Below are positions 46,355 to 57,837 of a DNA stretch of 64,000 nucleotides, piece by piece (position 1 is the first letter of the stretch; each line of letters starts with the position of its first letter). This DNA is from Acestrorhynchus altus. Its lineage: Eukaryota > Chordata > Actinopteri > Characiformes > Acestrorhynchidae. The DNA is taken from positions 8,984,820 through 9,048,819 of the forward strand of contig CM067507.1 of the NCBI GenBank assembly GCA_034509495.1, given 5' to 3'. Both the position numbers and the translations under genes were made by a program. The notes under the pieces are model-generated. The model had not been told where the DNA came from. It made no database searches and saw nothing but the letters and a program-made list of their open reading frames with translations.

Positions 46355-46588
46355 ACTAGTGCATCTAAAAAATTTTGAATATGGTAAAAAAGTTAAAAAA
46401 TAATATATTTTTAATATTCTTATATTAATTACATTTAAAGTCATATATTTCAAGCTTGTTTTAAATTGATTTTGGATTTCTAATTTGTCACTTTATGTGT
46501 AATGAATATAAAATATGACAATTTACATTTTTGAATGAAATTGTGATTACATTGTAAACAATATTCTCATTTTTTGAGATGCACTAGT
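46355..46588. mobile_element. AT-rich MITE, copy 1
   Basis: Terminal inverted repeats are CTAGTGCATCTAAAAAATT and, inverted, CTAGTGCATCTCAAAAAATG. The interior is about 190 bp and AT-rich, with TCACTTTATGTGTAATGAAT and GAATGAAATTGTGATTACAT. These two blocks are shared with the copy at 62846-63158. Confidence 0.75.
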
Positions 46589-48189
46589 TTATGGCATATG
46601 ATGAATCATTTCTGTCTTGACGAGTGTGATGTCTTTCAGGATGATAATGCTCCTTCATCCAGAGGCAATGAGGGGTCGTTGCATTCATTTTATTCCCCCG
46701 TGTTATCAACCATTCTTGATAGAACTGAAATAAATAGGTGTTGCTTATTTCTTAACCACCACAAGGGGGTATCTACTGCCTATTCATTAAAAGGCTCTTG
46801 TTGGTTTGCTCTGTTCTTCCACAGGTCATTTTCATGCATTCAGTGCACTTTATCAGTTCATACTGTTGAAGAGAGGTGGAATTTTTCAAGTGGAGCATTG
46901 TTTATCTTCTTCATAGGTAGGTAAATACACTGTATTGTATAATGAAGTGAAGCTGATGGCACACTGAATGGGTTTATTTTAGAATAAATAGTCATATTGT
47001 GAATGGATTTATCATACTTATGCCAAAAATCAGCCTTTCTCTTGAACAGAAGAACAAAAGATGTAATGAACAGCCCTGGCTCATGTCCTTGTTTCTCTAA
47101 AGTGGTCTGTCCAGAGAACGTTAGGCAAAATAGGCATTATAACAGCAACACTGACACTGTATTTTCGAAACTCTATAAACACTAAAGGAAGTGGACAGTG
47201 GCAGGTTTCTGTATTCAAACTCGTGGAACCACATGAAGAACCACAGTTCCCAGCTAGTTTGGTTGTATCTTCTTATGTTTGTAAACAACTGAACCAGCAT
47301 CGATTTTTTTAAAGTTGATTATTCTGTGTACTTTTGCTGATACTGATACAACTCAATATTGGTTGGTAGGACTTAAAGCTCTATGGTAGTACCTGAAAAA
47401 TATTAGTCTAATGTTTTTTTCCTCAGGAAATATATTCATAGTGAAATGTATGTAGGTTTAGCTGAAATAATGAAATAGTGAAATGTATATTTATAGTGAA
47501 ATGTAACTAAGAAAAGGTCTGTGTCAAGTTTTCAGTCGGCTTCATGCATATTATGATAAAAAACTTTTATTGTATACCCCATCATATTCAAATAATAAAA
47601 AATAAATTCAAGCTAAAATACTTTCCAAATTGATTTTTGGCACATACAGCTCAGGCATGGGTTACATTTGGGAAAGCATTCATTGCTATCTGGGTTATAA
47701 TTTGACTGTTTTCATACATAGCCCCCCACTTTATTTTTAGGTTCTAATTGTAGTTCTAATTGTAATTGTTATTGTATAAAAATAACAACCATAAATTATG
47801 AAATATGACATTCATAGACATCAGACACTTCTGTGGTTAAACTCGGCTAAGGATTCTCAGCAGCTGTTGTTTCTTGGGACATTTTATCTGTAGTAAGTGA
47901 AGACATGCTTGATTGGATTTAGGTGAGGTGATTGACTCTCAATTCTTTGCCTTGACATGTTAATTGTATTTATATATTAATAATAATTAATAATTAATAT
48001 ATTAATTGTATTTATATATAATTGTAAGCCAGGTTAATCCCAGCATAAAGTTTTGGGATGTCATCACTGTACAGTCTATGTATGAGTGATGGTCTGAATT
48101 CATCCTGCTTCTATAAGACTATAAAATCTGACTCAGACTCAGCTAAAGCTTCAAAATGCACAGAATGGTTCTTCACACTTCAGATGAAC

Positions 48190-48217
48190 CATCACTTATA
48201 TATATATATATATATAG
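48190..48217. repeat. (TA)n microsatellite
   Basis: A short TA run flanked by CACTTATA and GTCCCACTGG. Confidence 0.7.
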
Positions 48218-48431
48218 TCCCACTGGGGGCATTCATACATGCCTCTGCCATAATGCTGTCTCTACCATGCTTGACAGATGACATGGTATGTTTTAAAATG
48301 TACTGTGTATTCAAGTGATTTATTTTGTTGTTGTAAGAATTAAGAACAGACATGATTTGATTAAATGTCCTATCAAGTATTTACACTGAAAATGTAGTTT
48401 TTAATTAATTATACATTTTGTTAATCAGTAA

Positions 48432-48500
<69 letters not shown>

Positions 48501-48501
48501 A

Positions 48502-48533
<32 letters not shown>

Positions 48534-48573
48534 TTTATTATTATCATCATCATAATCATCATCATAATCATCA
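48432..48573. repeat. Compound trinucleotide repeat (ATT)n-(GTT)n-(AAT)n-(ATC)n
   Basis: Consecutive arrays are (ATT) 48432-48466, (GTT) 48467-48500, (AAT) 48503-48532, then mixed ATT/ATC units to 48573. The ATT and AAT blocks are inverted complements around the GTT block and could pair as a stem of about 30 bp. Confidence 0.9.
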
Positions 48574-49699
48574 GAAAGAGGTTACTTTTCTTTTAAGCTT
48601 GACTGAAGTTTGGCCATGTGTACTTCTGTTCCTTACCTCTTGGTGTACACATAATTGAAGCTTGTAAAATATGAATACTAGCTTTCCAGTCAATAGGTAA
48701 ATATAGGTTTAAATCATTCAGCTGCCACATCTACTAAAGAAGTTCACATAACCTTTTACTAGTTGTGGAACTGAGAGATATAAATCTTAGGTTGCAAGAT
48801 CATCTTTCTTATCACAGCTTGGCTCTACTAAATAATCCTAAAGATTAAGGATGGGTGGGTAGATCATGTTCTTTCCCCATCACTCCCACTATGACGCTGG
48901 TCAGCACAGGTGTTTGTTGGCTGATATGTCAGAGCTGGTGAAAAGAGGAAGAAGATAAAATCCCACTGCTCCTAAATTAAAACGACATTGTTATTAAGTT
49001 TAACGGTTAATAACTGAACACTTGTTCACTCTGACAACAAGTCGAGACTCCAGAAAACTCACAGTTGCATCACTATGAAGAGCAGCCAAAGTGAAAGCAG
49101 TGCTAGGACAGAGCAGCAGCAACAGCACCTCCTTCAGGTCCTACAGTCTTGCTTTCTCTACATACTCTGAATGTGGAGAGAGGAGTACCTGGGGGCAGGG
49201 GGGTGGGGGGTGTTTAGGTTGGACAGCTTGTTGGGTTCAAACAGCATCAATGAACTAATCTGTTTACCAAGTCATACCTAAACCCTAAAGGCAAAGTTAG
49301 GCCTCCTTGTATAGAGTGAGAGGAAACAGGCTTAGTTCTTAGGCACTGCTGGTTAACACTTTGGTGCTGACAAGGAGGATAAATGTGACAGGTTTCACAC
49401 AGACTCATATGTGTGAGTTAATGCATGAAGGCAGTAGAAAACAGTTTTTTTGTGAGTAAGGTTGAGTGCAGCCTTTGACAGGAAGGGTGTGAGCTCTCCG
49501 TGGTTTCCTCTTCAGTAGTATCTGATGAGTGAAACCAGTAGTGGGTGGCATGGGTGTGTTCCTTACACAGGTTCTTGTGGTCTACTGAATCTCACTGCAA
49601 ATATAACGAACTTGGGAATAAGAAGGAGAGCAATGTTTGATTCTGACCAATGAACTGCATCTTCAGTTGCATCTCCTGTCCTTCAAAGACCAATCTCAG

Positions 49700-50140
49700 A
49701 GGTTTCTCCAAGGCCTCACATGATTACCAGATGTGCAAATGGACAGATGTGCATTGACTGCAGTGTGGCCTTGTGCAGGGTCATTCTGGGGTGGCGTGCT
49801 CCACACTGGCCCAGTTAGTGGAGGGTTCTGCAGCCCTATGCATGTTTTCTGGTCATGCACTGAAGAGCCTCTGTCTTTGCAGACCACATGTGACTCTGCT
49901 TCCGTTGCTCTCTTGCTTCCGCAAAGATCTAAAAGGAGCTTGCAGAGGGTGCAGATGTCAAAGCGCTGGTTCGTCCAGAGGAGCTGCTCACACGGCCGGT
50001 TTGTGGAGCACAGGGAGATGGTGTGCGGGGACCGGTGCAGCTGTGCGGGGGTTGCAAAGCAGCCCAGAGGGGTAAGAGTGCCTACGAACCTCAATCACCC
50101 CCTTTCAGCCCACAGCAGAGTCTGCAGAGGCAGCCAGGGG
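49700..50140 (+). pseudogene. Possible LINE ORF relic in a GC-richer patch
   Basis: This block is clearly GC-richer than its surroundings and holds open frames on both strands. One plus-strand frame contains PMHVFWSCTEEPLSL, which resembles the Cys-containing MFWSC motif at the end of L1/Tx1-type LINE ORF2 proteins. That is the only recognisable motif. Confidence 0.25.
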
Positions 50141-50159
50141 GCGTAGATTAAAGAAGGCA

Positions 50160-52670
50160 TTTAAGAGCAGATTTTTTGGTCCACTTTAAATGGTCGAGGA
50201 GTTTCACTGTAATGTTAAACCCTGCAGAACTTAAGTTGTGTGCATTTCAGGAGGATCAGAACGTTCTAATTAGACAGATGAGCAGGATGAGAGTGGATGA
50301 GCTGAATTTGGATTGTTATGAGGTGTGAATCCAGATCTGATTGATACTAAAATAGAGGGTCACTTGTTGGATTCGATTGTTTCTCCAAAAGAGAAATATT
50401 GAAGAAATATTGATTGCAGACGTGGGACATCTCTCACCAACTTAATGACTGGAAGTGTGGGAGCTGACCAGTTTAAGGCATTATCTTCTCTACTTTGGGT
50501 TGCACTAATGTTATCCTGCCGCTCAGACAGGAACAGCTGACTCTGGATAACAGTTATAAAGCTCATTATTTCAGCTAAACCTCAAGCAGTGGGTCTCATT
50601 GTTAGATGTGCCCAGATCTGCTACACTACTACAGCTTAACCTTCTTTACTTCAGACTGACACTGGTACCTAATAATCAGACAATCTCCAGCAAAAAAATC
50701 AGGCTTTAGGAAAAAATAATCCAAAGTCTTATGAAAATAAATAATAATTTTGACAAAACTGCTCAAAGCAAACAACAATGACAATACGATAAAATCCTCA
50801 TTGTATTTGATGTAAAAAATTATCAAACATTTTGATGTTATGTTATAATTTGGTTATTTTTTTTCTCCCATACACGGTGGGATGAATTTCCATAAATGAC
50901 CATTTTGTTTAAGAATGAAACAGCAACATGAATAACAAACATTTGTTAAACTCAATGCAAAGATATTTACAGTGGAAATGTATGTACACTTAGTTTCGTT
51001 GCTTTTGGTGATACATTGATAGGAAATCATTTAAATCTGTCTCAGGATGTTGTCGAAGTGAGAGTTGCGTACAGTAGAGTTCTGGTTATTCATGCAAGAG
51101 TTTTGCTTTCTAAAGTTAATTAGATTTGTCTGTTATGGGTAGCAATAAGTCGCAGATCACAGACAATTCTGGGCCAGTTATTATCCAGTAATGGCACTTA
51201 TGGACAAACTATGGTAATGCCAAGTGTATCGTGGGCCAAAATGCACTCAGATGTTACCCTTTTATTAATAATTTCTCATGGCATTTAAACTTGGAGCTAC
51301 TTTTTGATATTCTGGACCAAATTTCACTGTTCTATTTTGGGCCAAAACTGGCCCAATGGGAGCAAGCTGTGGCTTGATCCAGCACCCAGACTTGGACAAA
51401 GTCTTCACCGTATTTTCAAGATGGTAAGTCGGATGAAAGAAAGTGGTAAGTGTGCTCTGAGATGTTTGCTATTTGGGTAGCCAGGGTTATTATTTTTCGA
51501 TAATAACACTGTTTTAAGCAAGATCACGTAAAATAATGAAATGTTTAATGTCCTTAAAAAGTGAGGTGAAGTGCTTTCCCATCTGTGTTAAGTGGCTTCT
51601 TTGTTACATGACTGAGTCATTGAGTCCGACATACTGAATTATCCACTGGTTGTACATTTAACTTGATATGGTTCTGTTTAAATAATAAAAGCACAAGAAC
51701 CCAGTTATGGGTTTAAATGAAACCTACATAACTAAGTCAAGTTTCACACTAAAAGAATCATATCCAACAAACATCAGCTGTTGACAGATTCTGGCTGAAG
51801 TAAGAAGTTCCATATTTACGGAGGTTTTGTTGTTGTTGTTTTTGTTTTGTTTTGTTTTGTCAAGCTTTTTTTGCAGCTACTTCTTTTTTCTAATGAATTT
51901 ATTATTTTTGATAAAGTATCAGTACTCGTATATGAAGAATGAGCTGACATGAAATGTAATTTCAGTACATTTTCCTAACATTTTATTGCAGTTTACAGTA
52001 GAATCACAATATTGTATTAAAAAAGAAAATACATGCACACAGGTTTACCATTCTGAATAATATTCTTAATAACCTTAATGGACATATTTTTGGTTTTGTC
52101 TAGATTTGTGCTTTCATGCTGGGTGTTAGACCTTTGGTACTCTAGATCATTAGTTCTAAAACTAGTCTGCCAAGGTGGCTCATATTTTTGCTCCACATTC
52201 TTGTCTCTGATGACCAGGGTGAGAAACACTGCGAAGGAAAGTACACTGAGCATGAGCACCTCTACATAAACAGCTGTAGAAGTTGGATAATAAAACCTGT
52301 GGAGCTTTTCTTCTTTCTCTAAAGGATGAAAGATTTCTGCTGTGCTGTTTATCTGATGCAAACAGTTTTGGTGGTCTACCAGATCTTAGTGGTAGTGGTA
52401 ATGTTTAGTTAGTGATTCACATTTTCTTTGTATTTTATAATGTTTTAAACTGCAATGATTTACATATCATGTTTCCAGACATAACTCTTGAAAATGTTAT
52501 TTCTTAAAAGAGAAGATTGAAGCTTGATGGCTGTTGTTAGCAATTAAAGAATTCATACATATTTATTCACTTTTGCACAGTACTATTGATGATTAGGAAA
52601 CATTTATAATGAATTCTTCCCTTCTGTTTTCATTTCTTTGAAAGAATATTGTTGAACATGGCTCTAAATC
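50160..52670. other. nrros upstream region
   Basis: AT-rich DNA without a recognised repeat. It or the preceding 2 kb should contain the nrros promoter and a non-coding first exon, because the first coding exon begins with a 3' splice site. The position cannot be fixed from sequence alone. Confidence 0.4.
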
Positions 52671-52672
52671 TT

Positions 52673-52675
<3 letters not shown>

Positions 52676-52722
<47 letters not shown>

Positions 52723-52747
52723 GTCTCTCTGTCTCTCCCTCTCTCAG
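52676..52747 (+). repeat. (CT)n microsatellite forming the nrros 3' splice site
   Basis: An almost pure CT/CTGT tract of about 70 nt runs directly into TCAG|CGAG at 52747/52748, ahead of the nrros start codon at 52761. The microsatellite is therefore the polypyrimidine tract of the acceptor. Confidence 0.75.
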
Positions 52748-52760
52748 CGAGTATGGTAAG

Positions 52761-52856
52761 ATGCCGGTCTTCAGCGTCCTTCCAGTGCTGCTGTACTTTA
52801 TCTTAATGCCCATGCTGCTGATCCTCAGCCATCCACATATCACCCCCTGCACTCTG
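52761..52856 (+). CDS. nrros: nrros coding exon 1 (signal peptide)
   Basis: This exon covers residues 1-32. The ATG at 52761 follows the acceptor by 13 nt. Another ATG at 52753 is out of frame and stops soon. The exon encodes MPVFSVLPVLLYFILMPMLL and ILSHPHITPCTL, then the donor CTG|GTAAGA. Confidence 0.85.
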
Positions 52857-55800
52857 GTAAGAAATACAGTCATCCATTTCAATAAGACGGAGAATCACAC
52901 AATATTTTAAACATATGACTTTAACATATGACTTATGACATATGACTTACACCACAGTGGGAATATCAAAGTTGGACAAAATGGTCAATATTGGTCAATA
53001 GCCAATATGTTTTGTCTATGTATCATTATTATTTACTATAATGATAATTCACTTTTATGAAGAATGATAATTCGCTTTAGCTGTCACCATACACTATTAA
53101 TGTTATGTAATTTCCCTCATATGAATACACTTGGATTTGTACTATAAAAATCTATTTTGGTGTCTGGGGCAGTGTGTGTGTGTGTGTGTGTGTGTGGGTC
53201 AAATTAGTATTATTACTTAATAATCTTATATAATCCTAGCATAATGAGTCATGTGTGCAGGTCTTTTTTCATAATGATTATTAAACCTGTTGTTATTCTA
53301 TTTTGCACCTATCATATATATTAGTATACACTGTTTTATTGTCCTGTGAAATTTGAGTGTTGTTATGGCTCTATTCAGAGTATATTTTTGGTATGTCTAG
53401 AGCAATAAAAACTGCATGTATTATAAAAAATCAATTTAGAACAATTACAGTGACCCTATAAACAACAACAAACACGTTATATTAACTGTGTAAAATATAT
53501 AGTAACAAGTAGCTGACATAATAGCTCATTGTGTCATATTATTTTATTAATTTATAACAATTTCTTTTTTTTAATCTTAGCCTTTTTACAGGTGAAGGTT
53601 AATACATGTCTATCAGTTAAAAGTGTCAGAAAAAATAGGCAGGATTCCTGCTTTTTGTACCTGAATTTTCCACCACTGATCATTTTTCATGTGGCACTGA
53701 CACTGACTTTTTCATAACTCTGACAAAAATAATAGTATATGTATAGTTTATTGTGATTTTTTTTCCTCTCCATATCATCCAACCTTTGAATTGAGTACAA
53801 CAAGATTTAGGTGTAAAAAATAATTTGCATATTTTATATATATTTGTAAGAGCTGTTATTGTTTTGTAGGGTCTAAGAATTTGCAGAGACCAGGCTGAGA
53901 TGATTTAGACATGTGTTGAGGAGGAATAGTGGATATATTGGTTAACTACTTACCCAAAAAGCCACCCTCTCAACCCATTCAGAGTAATTTTAACTTATCT
54001 GTTTTAATAGGATGCATCTGTGCCATTTTACTGAAGAATTTGAATCTGATTTTTGAAGAATTCTGATACAATTTTGGAGGAAAAATAATTTACCATGTAT
54101 TTACAGAGATCAGCGCAGTGACAGTCTAGACCTAGTGTTTGTTAGGAATGATAGTCTACCATCTTCCATTGTAAACTAAAGAAACTTGCATCAGATATTA
54201 AACATGGCTCGGTTGCTCGACTGCATTAAAAAGACAGATGTTACCAGATGTTTGTAAAATTTACGTTTGTCAGTGTTCTGTTATTTATTTCATTTTGTAG
54301 TATTAGTAAAAGTTGTAATAGTAATGTAATTGTAAGTTGTGAAGGTAAAGTGGGTAAAACCATTTATGCTGCAGTGGCATAAATTTAGAATTGAGAAGTA
54401 ACCAGATGAGTAACAATGATGCTGTGTGTGGTTGTTAAAGTTACCTCTCCAAGTAAAATCAGAAATGTAACATTTTATCATTCATTGTACACTAGTGGAA
54501 ATGTCTTACATTGTGTATTTTGGGAAATTAAGCGTTTCCTCTGTGCATTGTGTCTAACTTTCTCTTTCCTTCTCTTTGTTGTCATAGACTCGAAGCACGG
54601 CTCTATGCAACAGTTTTGGACTTTCTTCTGTACCAAGCAACTTGCCACAACAAACAGAGGAGCTTTTTTTAAATCAGAACTTTGTGTTAACATTACAGAA
54701 TGGTTGTCTCTCATGGTACCCTTCTCTTCGTCTCTTCAGCTGTGCAGGCAGCAGTTTAAGAACAATTGAGGAGAAAGCTTTCTCAGGTTCTCCACTGATA
54801 GAAAACCTGAATTTGGCCAACAACGAGCTTCACAACAATCACAAACCATCTGCACAGGCTCTGAGTGCTCTGACCAAGCTGACAACTCTGGATTTATCTG
54901 GTAATGGGCTCACAGAGGACATGGCTTCTGACCTGCTAAAAAATCTTACATCCTTAGAGTTCCTGAATTTATCCAGGAATATTTTGCTCAGGATAGATGA
55001 GTCTACGTTTAAGGACCTTCATCATCTGAAAGAACTGAACCTAGAAAGAAATATGCTGTTTGAAATTGACGGAGCTTTTGATCATCTGGAAAAGCTTAAG
55101 CGACTAAACCTGGCCTTCAACTCTCTGCCATGCTTGGTGAAGTTTGAAATGACTCAGCTGGTGGTGCTGAATGCCAGCCATAACAATATCGAATGGTTTA
55201 TAACTAATCAAGACCTTCCAGAGACCTTTCAACTAGAGACACTGGATTTGTCCAACAACCAGCTTTTTTTCTTCCCCTTCCTTCCCACCCACAGTCGCAT
55301 TAAGACATTGTTACTGTCCAATAACCAGATCAACTTTTACAGTAACCTCACTAAAAACAACTCCTCAAACTGGAATAGAGTTAAGTACTATAATGTGGAC
55401 CAATATTCCAACAATGTTACAGCAGAGCTCTGGGACGAGAGCCTTCATGGAGATATCACTTTTGTGCAACTGTTGGATCTCAGTGGGAACCAGCTGACTT
55501 CCTTTCCTGAGGAATTCCTGCAGAAAATGCCTCACCTTTACTGGCTGAGGCTGCGAAGCAACTGCTTGCAATCCATCAATCTGACAGCAGAAGATATGCC
55601 TGCTACTTTATATGAACTGGATGTGAGCAACAATAGATTGACTGAGCTGCATGCCCAGCCAAACTCAGCCAATAAACTCAATAACCTCACGCATCTCAAC
55701 TTGAGCCTAAATGGCATCCAGATGCTCCCCCCTAGAGTCTTCACTACTCTTCCCAGTCTCAGCACTGTTGACCTGAGTTATAACACTGTAGGCGTTTGTC

Positions 55801-56540
55801 ATCCTGGAAATATCAGTGACTCAGGCCTTCCAGTTTGTGCTGTTTGGACAAATCTTTCCTCCTTGAAGCAGCTCTACATTGCTGGTTGTAGCATAGAAAG
55901 TTTGCCACCTTCAGTTTTTAAAGGTACACCACTAACACACCTTGAACTGTCTAACAATCCAGACTTGGTCATTGGCCAAGACTGCTTATCAAGTCTCTTT
56001 GGAACCTTGCAGCATCTGGGACTGAGCAACACAGGCTTGCAAAACTTTGACTTCTCTCCATATAGACACCTGAAATTCCTAAACATCTCCAAGAACTCAA
56101 TATGGGAACTTCCAAAATCTCTGATGACACTGAAACTGAAGCTCCTAGACTTGAGGGATAACATGCTCTCAACCATCAAATCAGAACATGCCACAGTGCT
56201 TGCAGAAAGGGTTCAGGCTGTCTATGTTAATGGAAATGCTTTCAATTGCTGCCAGCTAGAGTGGTACAGGACATTTGAGGAATCTAATGCTCTTCATGCT
56301 ATTGACCTCTCAGAGGTTACATGTATAGACCTATACCAACAGAGTCGAAAAGCCATCCATTTCAACTCCATTGAGTGTGGTGGTCGCAGCACAGAGGAGT
56401 CTGTTTTCTGGTACATTCTGCTATTTTTATCCGTTTGCGTGTCATTGGTGGGCATCTTGGTCATTTATTTTCTCACGTTTAGACCAAGAGTTCTGCCACG
56501 TGCAATTAAAAAGAAATGTTGGAGGCCCACATCATACTAA
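52761..56540 (+). CDS. nrros: Transforming growth factor beta activator LRRC33 / negative regulator of reactive oxygen species
   Basis: NRROS/LRRC33 is a type I membrane LRR protein of myeloid cells and microglia. It tethers latent TGF-beta1 and also limits NOX2-derived ROS. Exons 52761-52856 and 54588-56540 join in phase 0 to give 682 residues (human 692). Visible parts are a signal peptide (about 1-25, LPVLLYFILMPMLLILS), an LRRNT-like start (TALCNSFGLSSVPSNLP), roughly 20 leucine-rich repeats (LTTLDLSGNGL-type), an LRRCT with NCC, C and IEC cysteines, a transmembrane helix at about 638-662 and a 20-residue basic tail ending CWRPTSY. The tail matches the human ending in layout. Cys214 and Cys358 are candidate partners for latent TGF-beta. 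Its location next to fbxo45 matches human 3q29. GARP (LRRC32) is the only close alternative and has a different neighbourhood. Confidence 0.9.
52857..54587. other. nrros intron
   Basis: A 1.7-kb AT-rich intron between the signal-peptide and ectodomain exons. A (GT)n run lies at 53171-53196. Nothing else is recognised. Confidence 0.6.
54588..56540 (+). CDS. nrros: nrros coding exon 2 (ectodomain, TM, tail)
   Basis: This exon covers residues 33-682 in one exon of 1953 nt, starting TRSTALCNSFG after a TTGTCATAG acceptor and ending with TAA at 56538-56540. A single large exon for the LRR ectodomain is usual for NRROS and GARP. Several NxS/T glycosylation sites are present (for example NLT, NNS, NIS and NLS). 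Confidence 0.94.
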   Translation, partial: TRSTALCNSFGLSSVPSNLPQQTEELFLNQNFVLTLQNGCLSWYPSLRLFSCAGSSLRTIEEKAFSGSPLIENLNLANNELHNNHKPSAQALSALTKLTTLDLSGNGLTEDMASDLLKNLTSLEFLNLSRNILLRIDESTFKDLHHLKELNLERNMLFEIDGAFDHLEKLKRLNLAFNSLPCLVKFEMTQLVVLNASHNNIEWFITNQDLPETFQLETLDLSNNQLFFFPFLPTHSRIKTLLLSNNQINFYSNLTKNNSSNWNRVKYYNVDQYSNNVTAELWDESLHGDITFVQLLDLSGNQLTSFPEEFLQKMPHLYWLRLRSNCLQSINLTAEDMPATLYELDVSNNRLTELHAQPNSANKLNNLTHLNLSLNGIQMLPPRVFTTLPSLSTVDLSYNTVGVCHPGNISDSGLPVCAVWTNLSSLKQLYIAGCSIESLPPSVFKGTPLTHLELSNNPDLVIGQDCLSSLFGTLQHLGLSNTGLQNFDFSPYRHLKFLNISKNSIWELPKSLMTLKLKLLDLRDNMLSTIKSEHATVLAERVQAVYVNGNAFNCCQLEWYRTFEESNALHAIDLSEVTCIDLYQQSRKAIHFNSIECGGRSTEESVFWYILLFLSVCVSLVGILVIYFLTFRPRVLPRAIKKKCWRPTSY

Positions 56541-56563
56541 AATAGCCTTTGTTGAACTGCTCA

Positions 56564-56569
56564 AATAAA
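56564..56569 (+). terminator. Candidate nrros polyadenylation signal
   Basis: An AATAAA lies only 24 nt after the stop codon and would give an unusually short 3' UTR. Later AT-rich sequence may hold additional sites. Confidence 0.35.
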
Positions 56570-57837
56570 ACTACATACTATGAACAGTGTTAATGTTCTC
56601 AACCGGCTGAAAACACCCCAACGTTTTTTGCAAAAAGCAACTGCATATTCCTGTTTTGACTAACACATGAAAAACACACAGAATCTTTAGCTTTGGGTAT
56701 GTAATCTAGGCAAAAATAATGTCTGTATAAATTTTCTACAGGCACCTTGTTGAAAAAGAAATATTATTTAGTTCCGACCCCATTGTTCGTCATTTGGATA
56801 TTCATAAGAATATTTTTTTTTTACACTGGATCAAATATAAACAGTGATACAGCAACAAAATTTGTTGGCCCCAAAATCATTTTTATAAAGAAACATTGCT
56901 TTGAGTCATTTGTGGCATGGCTTTTGTGCAACAAAATACTCAAGACTTTGTGAATTTCTGTTTATTCTAATGGATTTTTAATGTCTTTAAAAACTTAAAA
57001 ATCTTTGATTATTCCTGATGTTTCAATATTTACCAAATATTAGCTTTCCCTACAAAAGAAATGACATCCTCAACTGCAGATACCCTGAATGCAGAGCATT
57101 AACATCAGTATTAAGTGACTGTTTTTCAATCAATGTACAATGAAATGAGTTATGGATATTAAAAATATCTCCACACAAGCTTCTGTAAAAGAAACACATT
57201 CCTGAACAAGTTGGTCTTGTCTACCGTTATAGCTGTACACTGATGACCCAAATACTTCACATGCTGAAAGTTGCCTTTATAGTTTCCCCAACCATTTCTT
57301 GACGGTGTCAGGTAGGCCACAGCCAGATGAGTCAGAAACATTCTGGGAGTTTAGATTGTGCAGTTATGTGAAACCATATGCTGCGGTTTGCTTCTTATCC
57401 ATTTAAATTTGTGATTGCCTTTAGTTTTCTGACACTTGCACTACTTCTTTGTACCAGAGAAAGCACTGTCTCTATTCTATATATAATCACATGTCCGTGT
57501 CTATATGTGTGTGTGTGTGCGTGCATGTGAACATTTAATAGTGTGCACAAACGTTGTGTTGCAAACAGTTGCCGAAAGCAACAGAGGAAACATGAAATTT
57601 CCTGTTTTGCTGAGATCTGTAGCAACTGCCCAGTTCTAAGTCTTTCATGGAGGTTTCACTCCATGCTGACTTCTCATGAGGCAGCTGCAGTAGGTGGCCA
57701 GGCTCTATCTTTACTCTTTATCAGTAAGCTCCTCACTGATTTTCATATAATCACATTATAGCACAAAGCCATTAAGATTCTTTCATGTACAGATTAACAG
57801 TATGATCATGTGTCCAACCACACAATGCTAACAATGC

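Noticed and set aside
46574..46924. Frame with VFQDDNAP as a Tc1 transposase gene
   Set aside because: The FQxDNAP motif hints at a Tc1 origin, but nothing else in the frame matches a transposase and no inverted repeats enclose it.
49696..50146. Overlapping 132- and 137-residue frames on opposite strands as genes
   Set aside because: Open frames on both strands reflect a GC-richer patch with few stops. Only a weak LINE-like motif is visible.
55365..56194. Minus-strand frames inside nrros
   Set aside because: They are shadows of the long LRR exon, whose leucine-rich codon pattern keeps other frames open.
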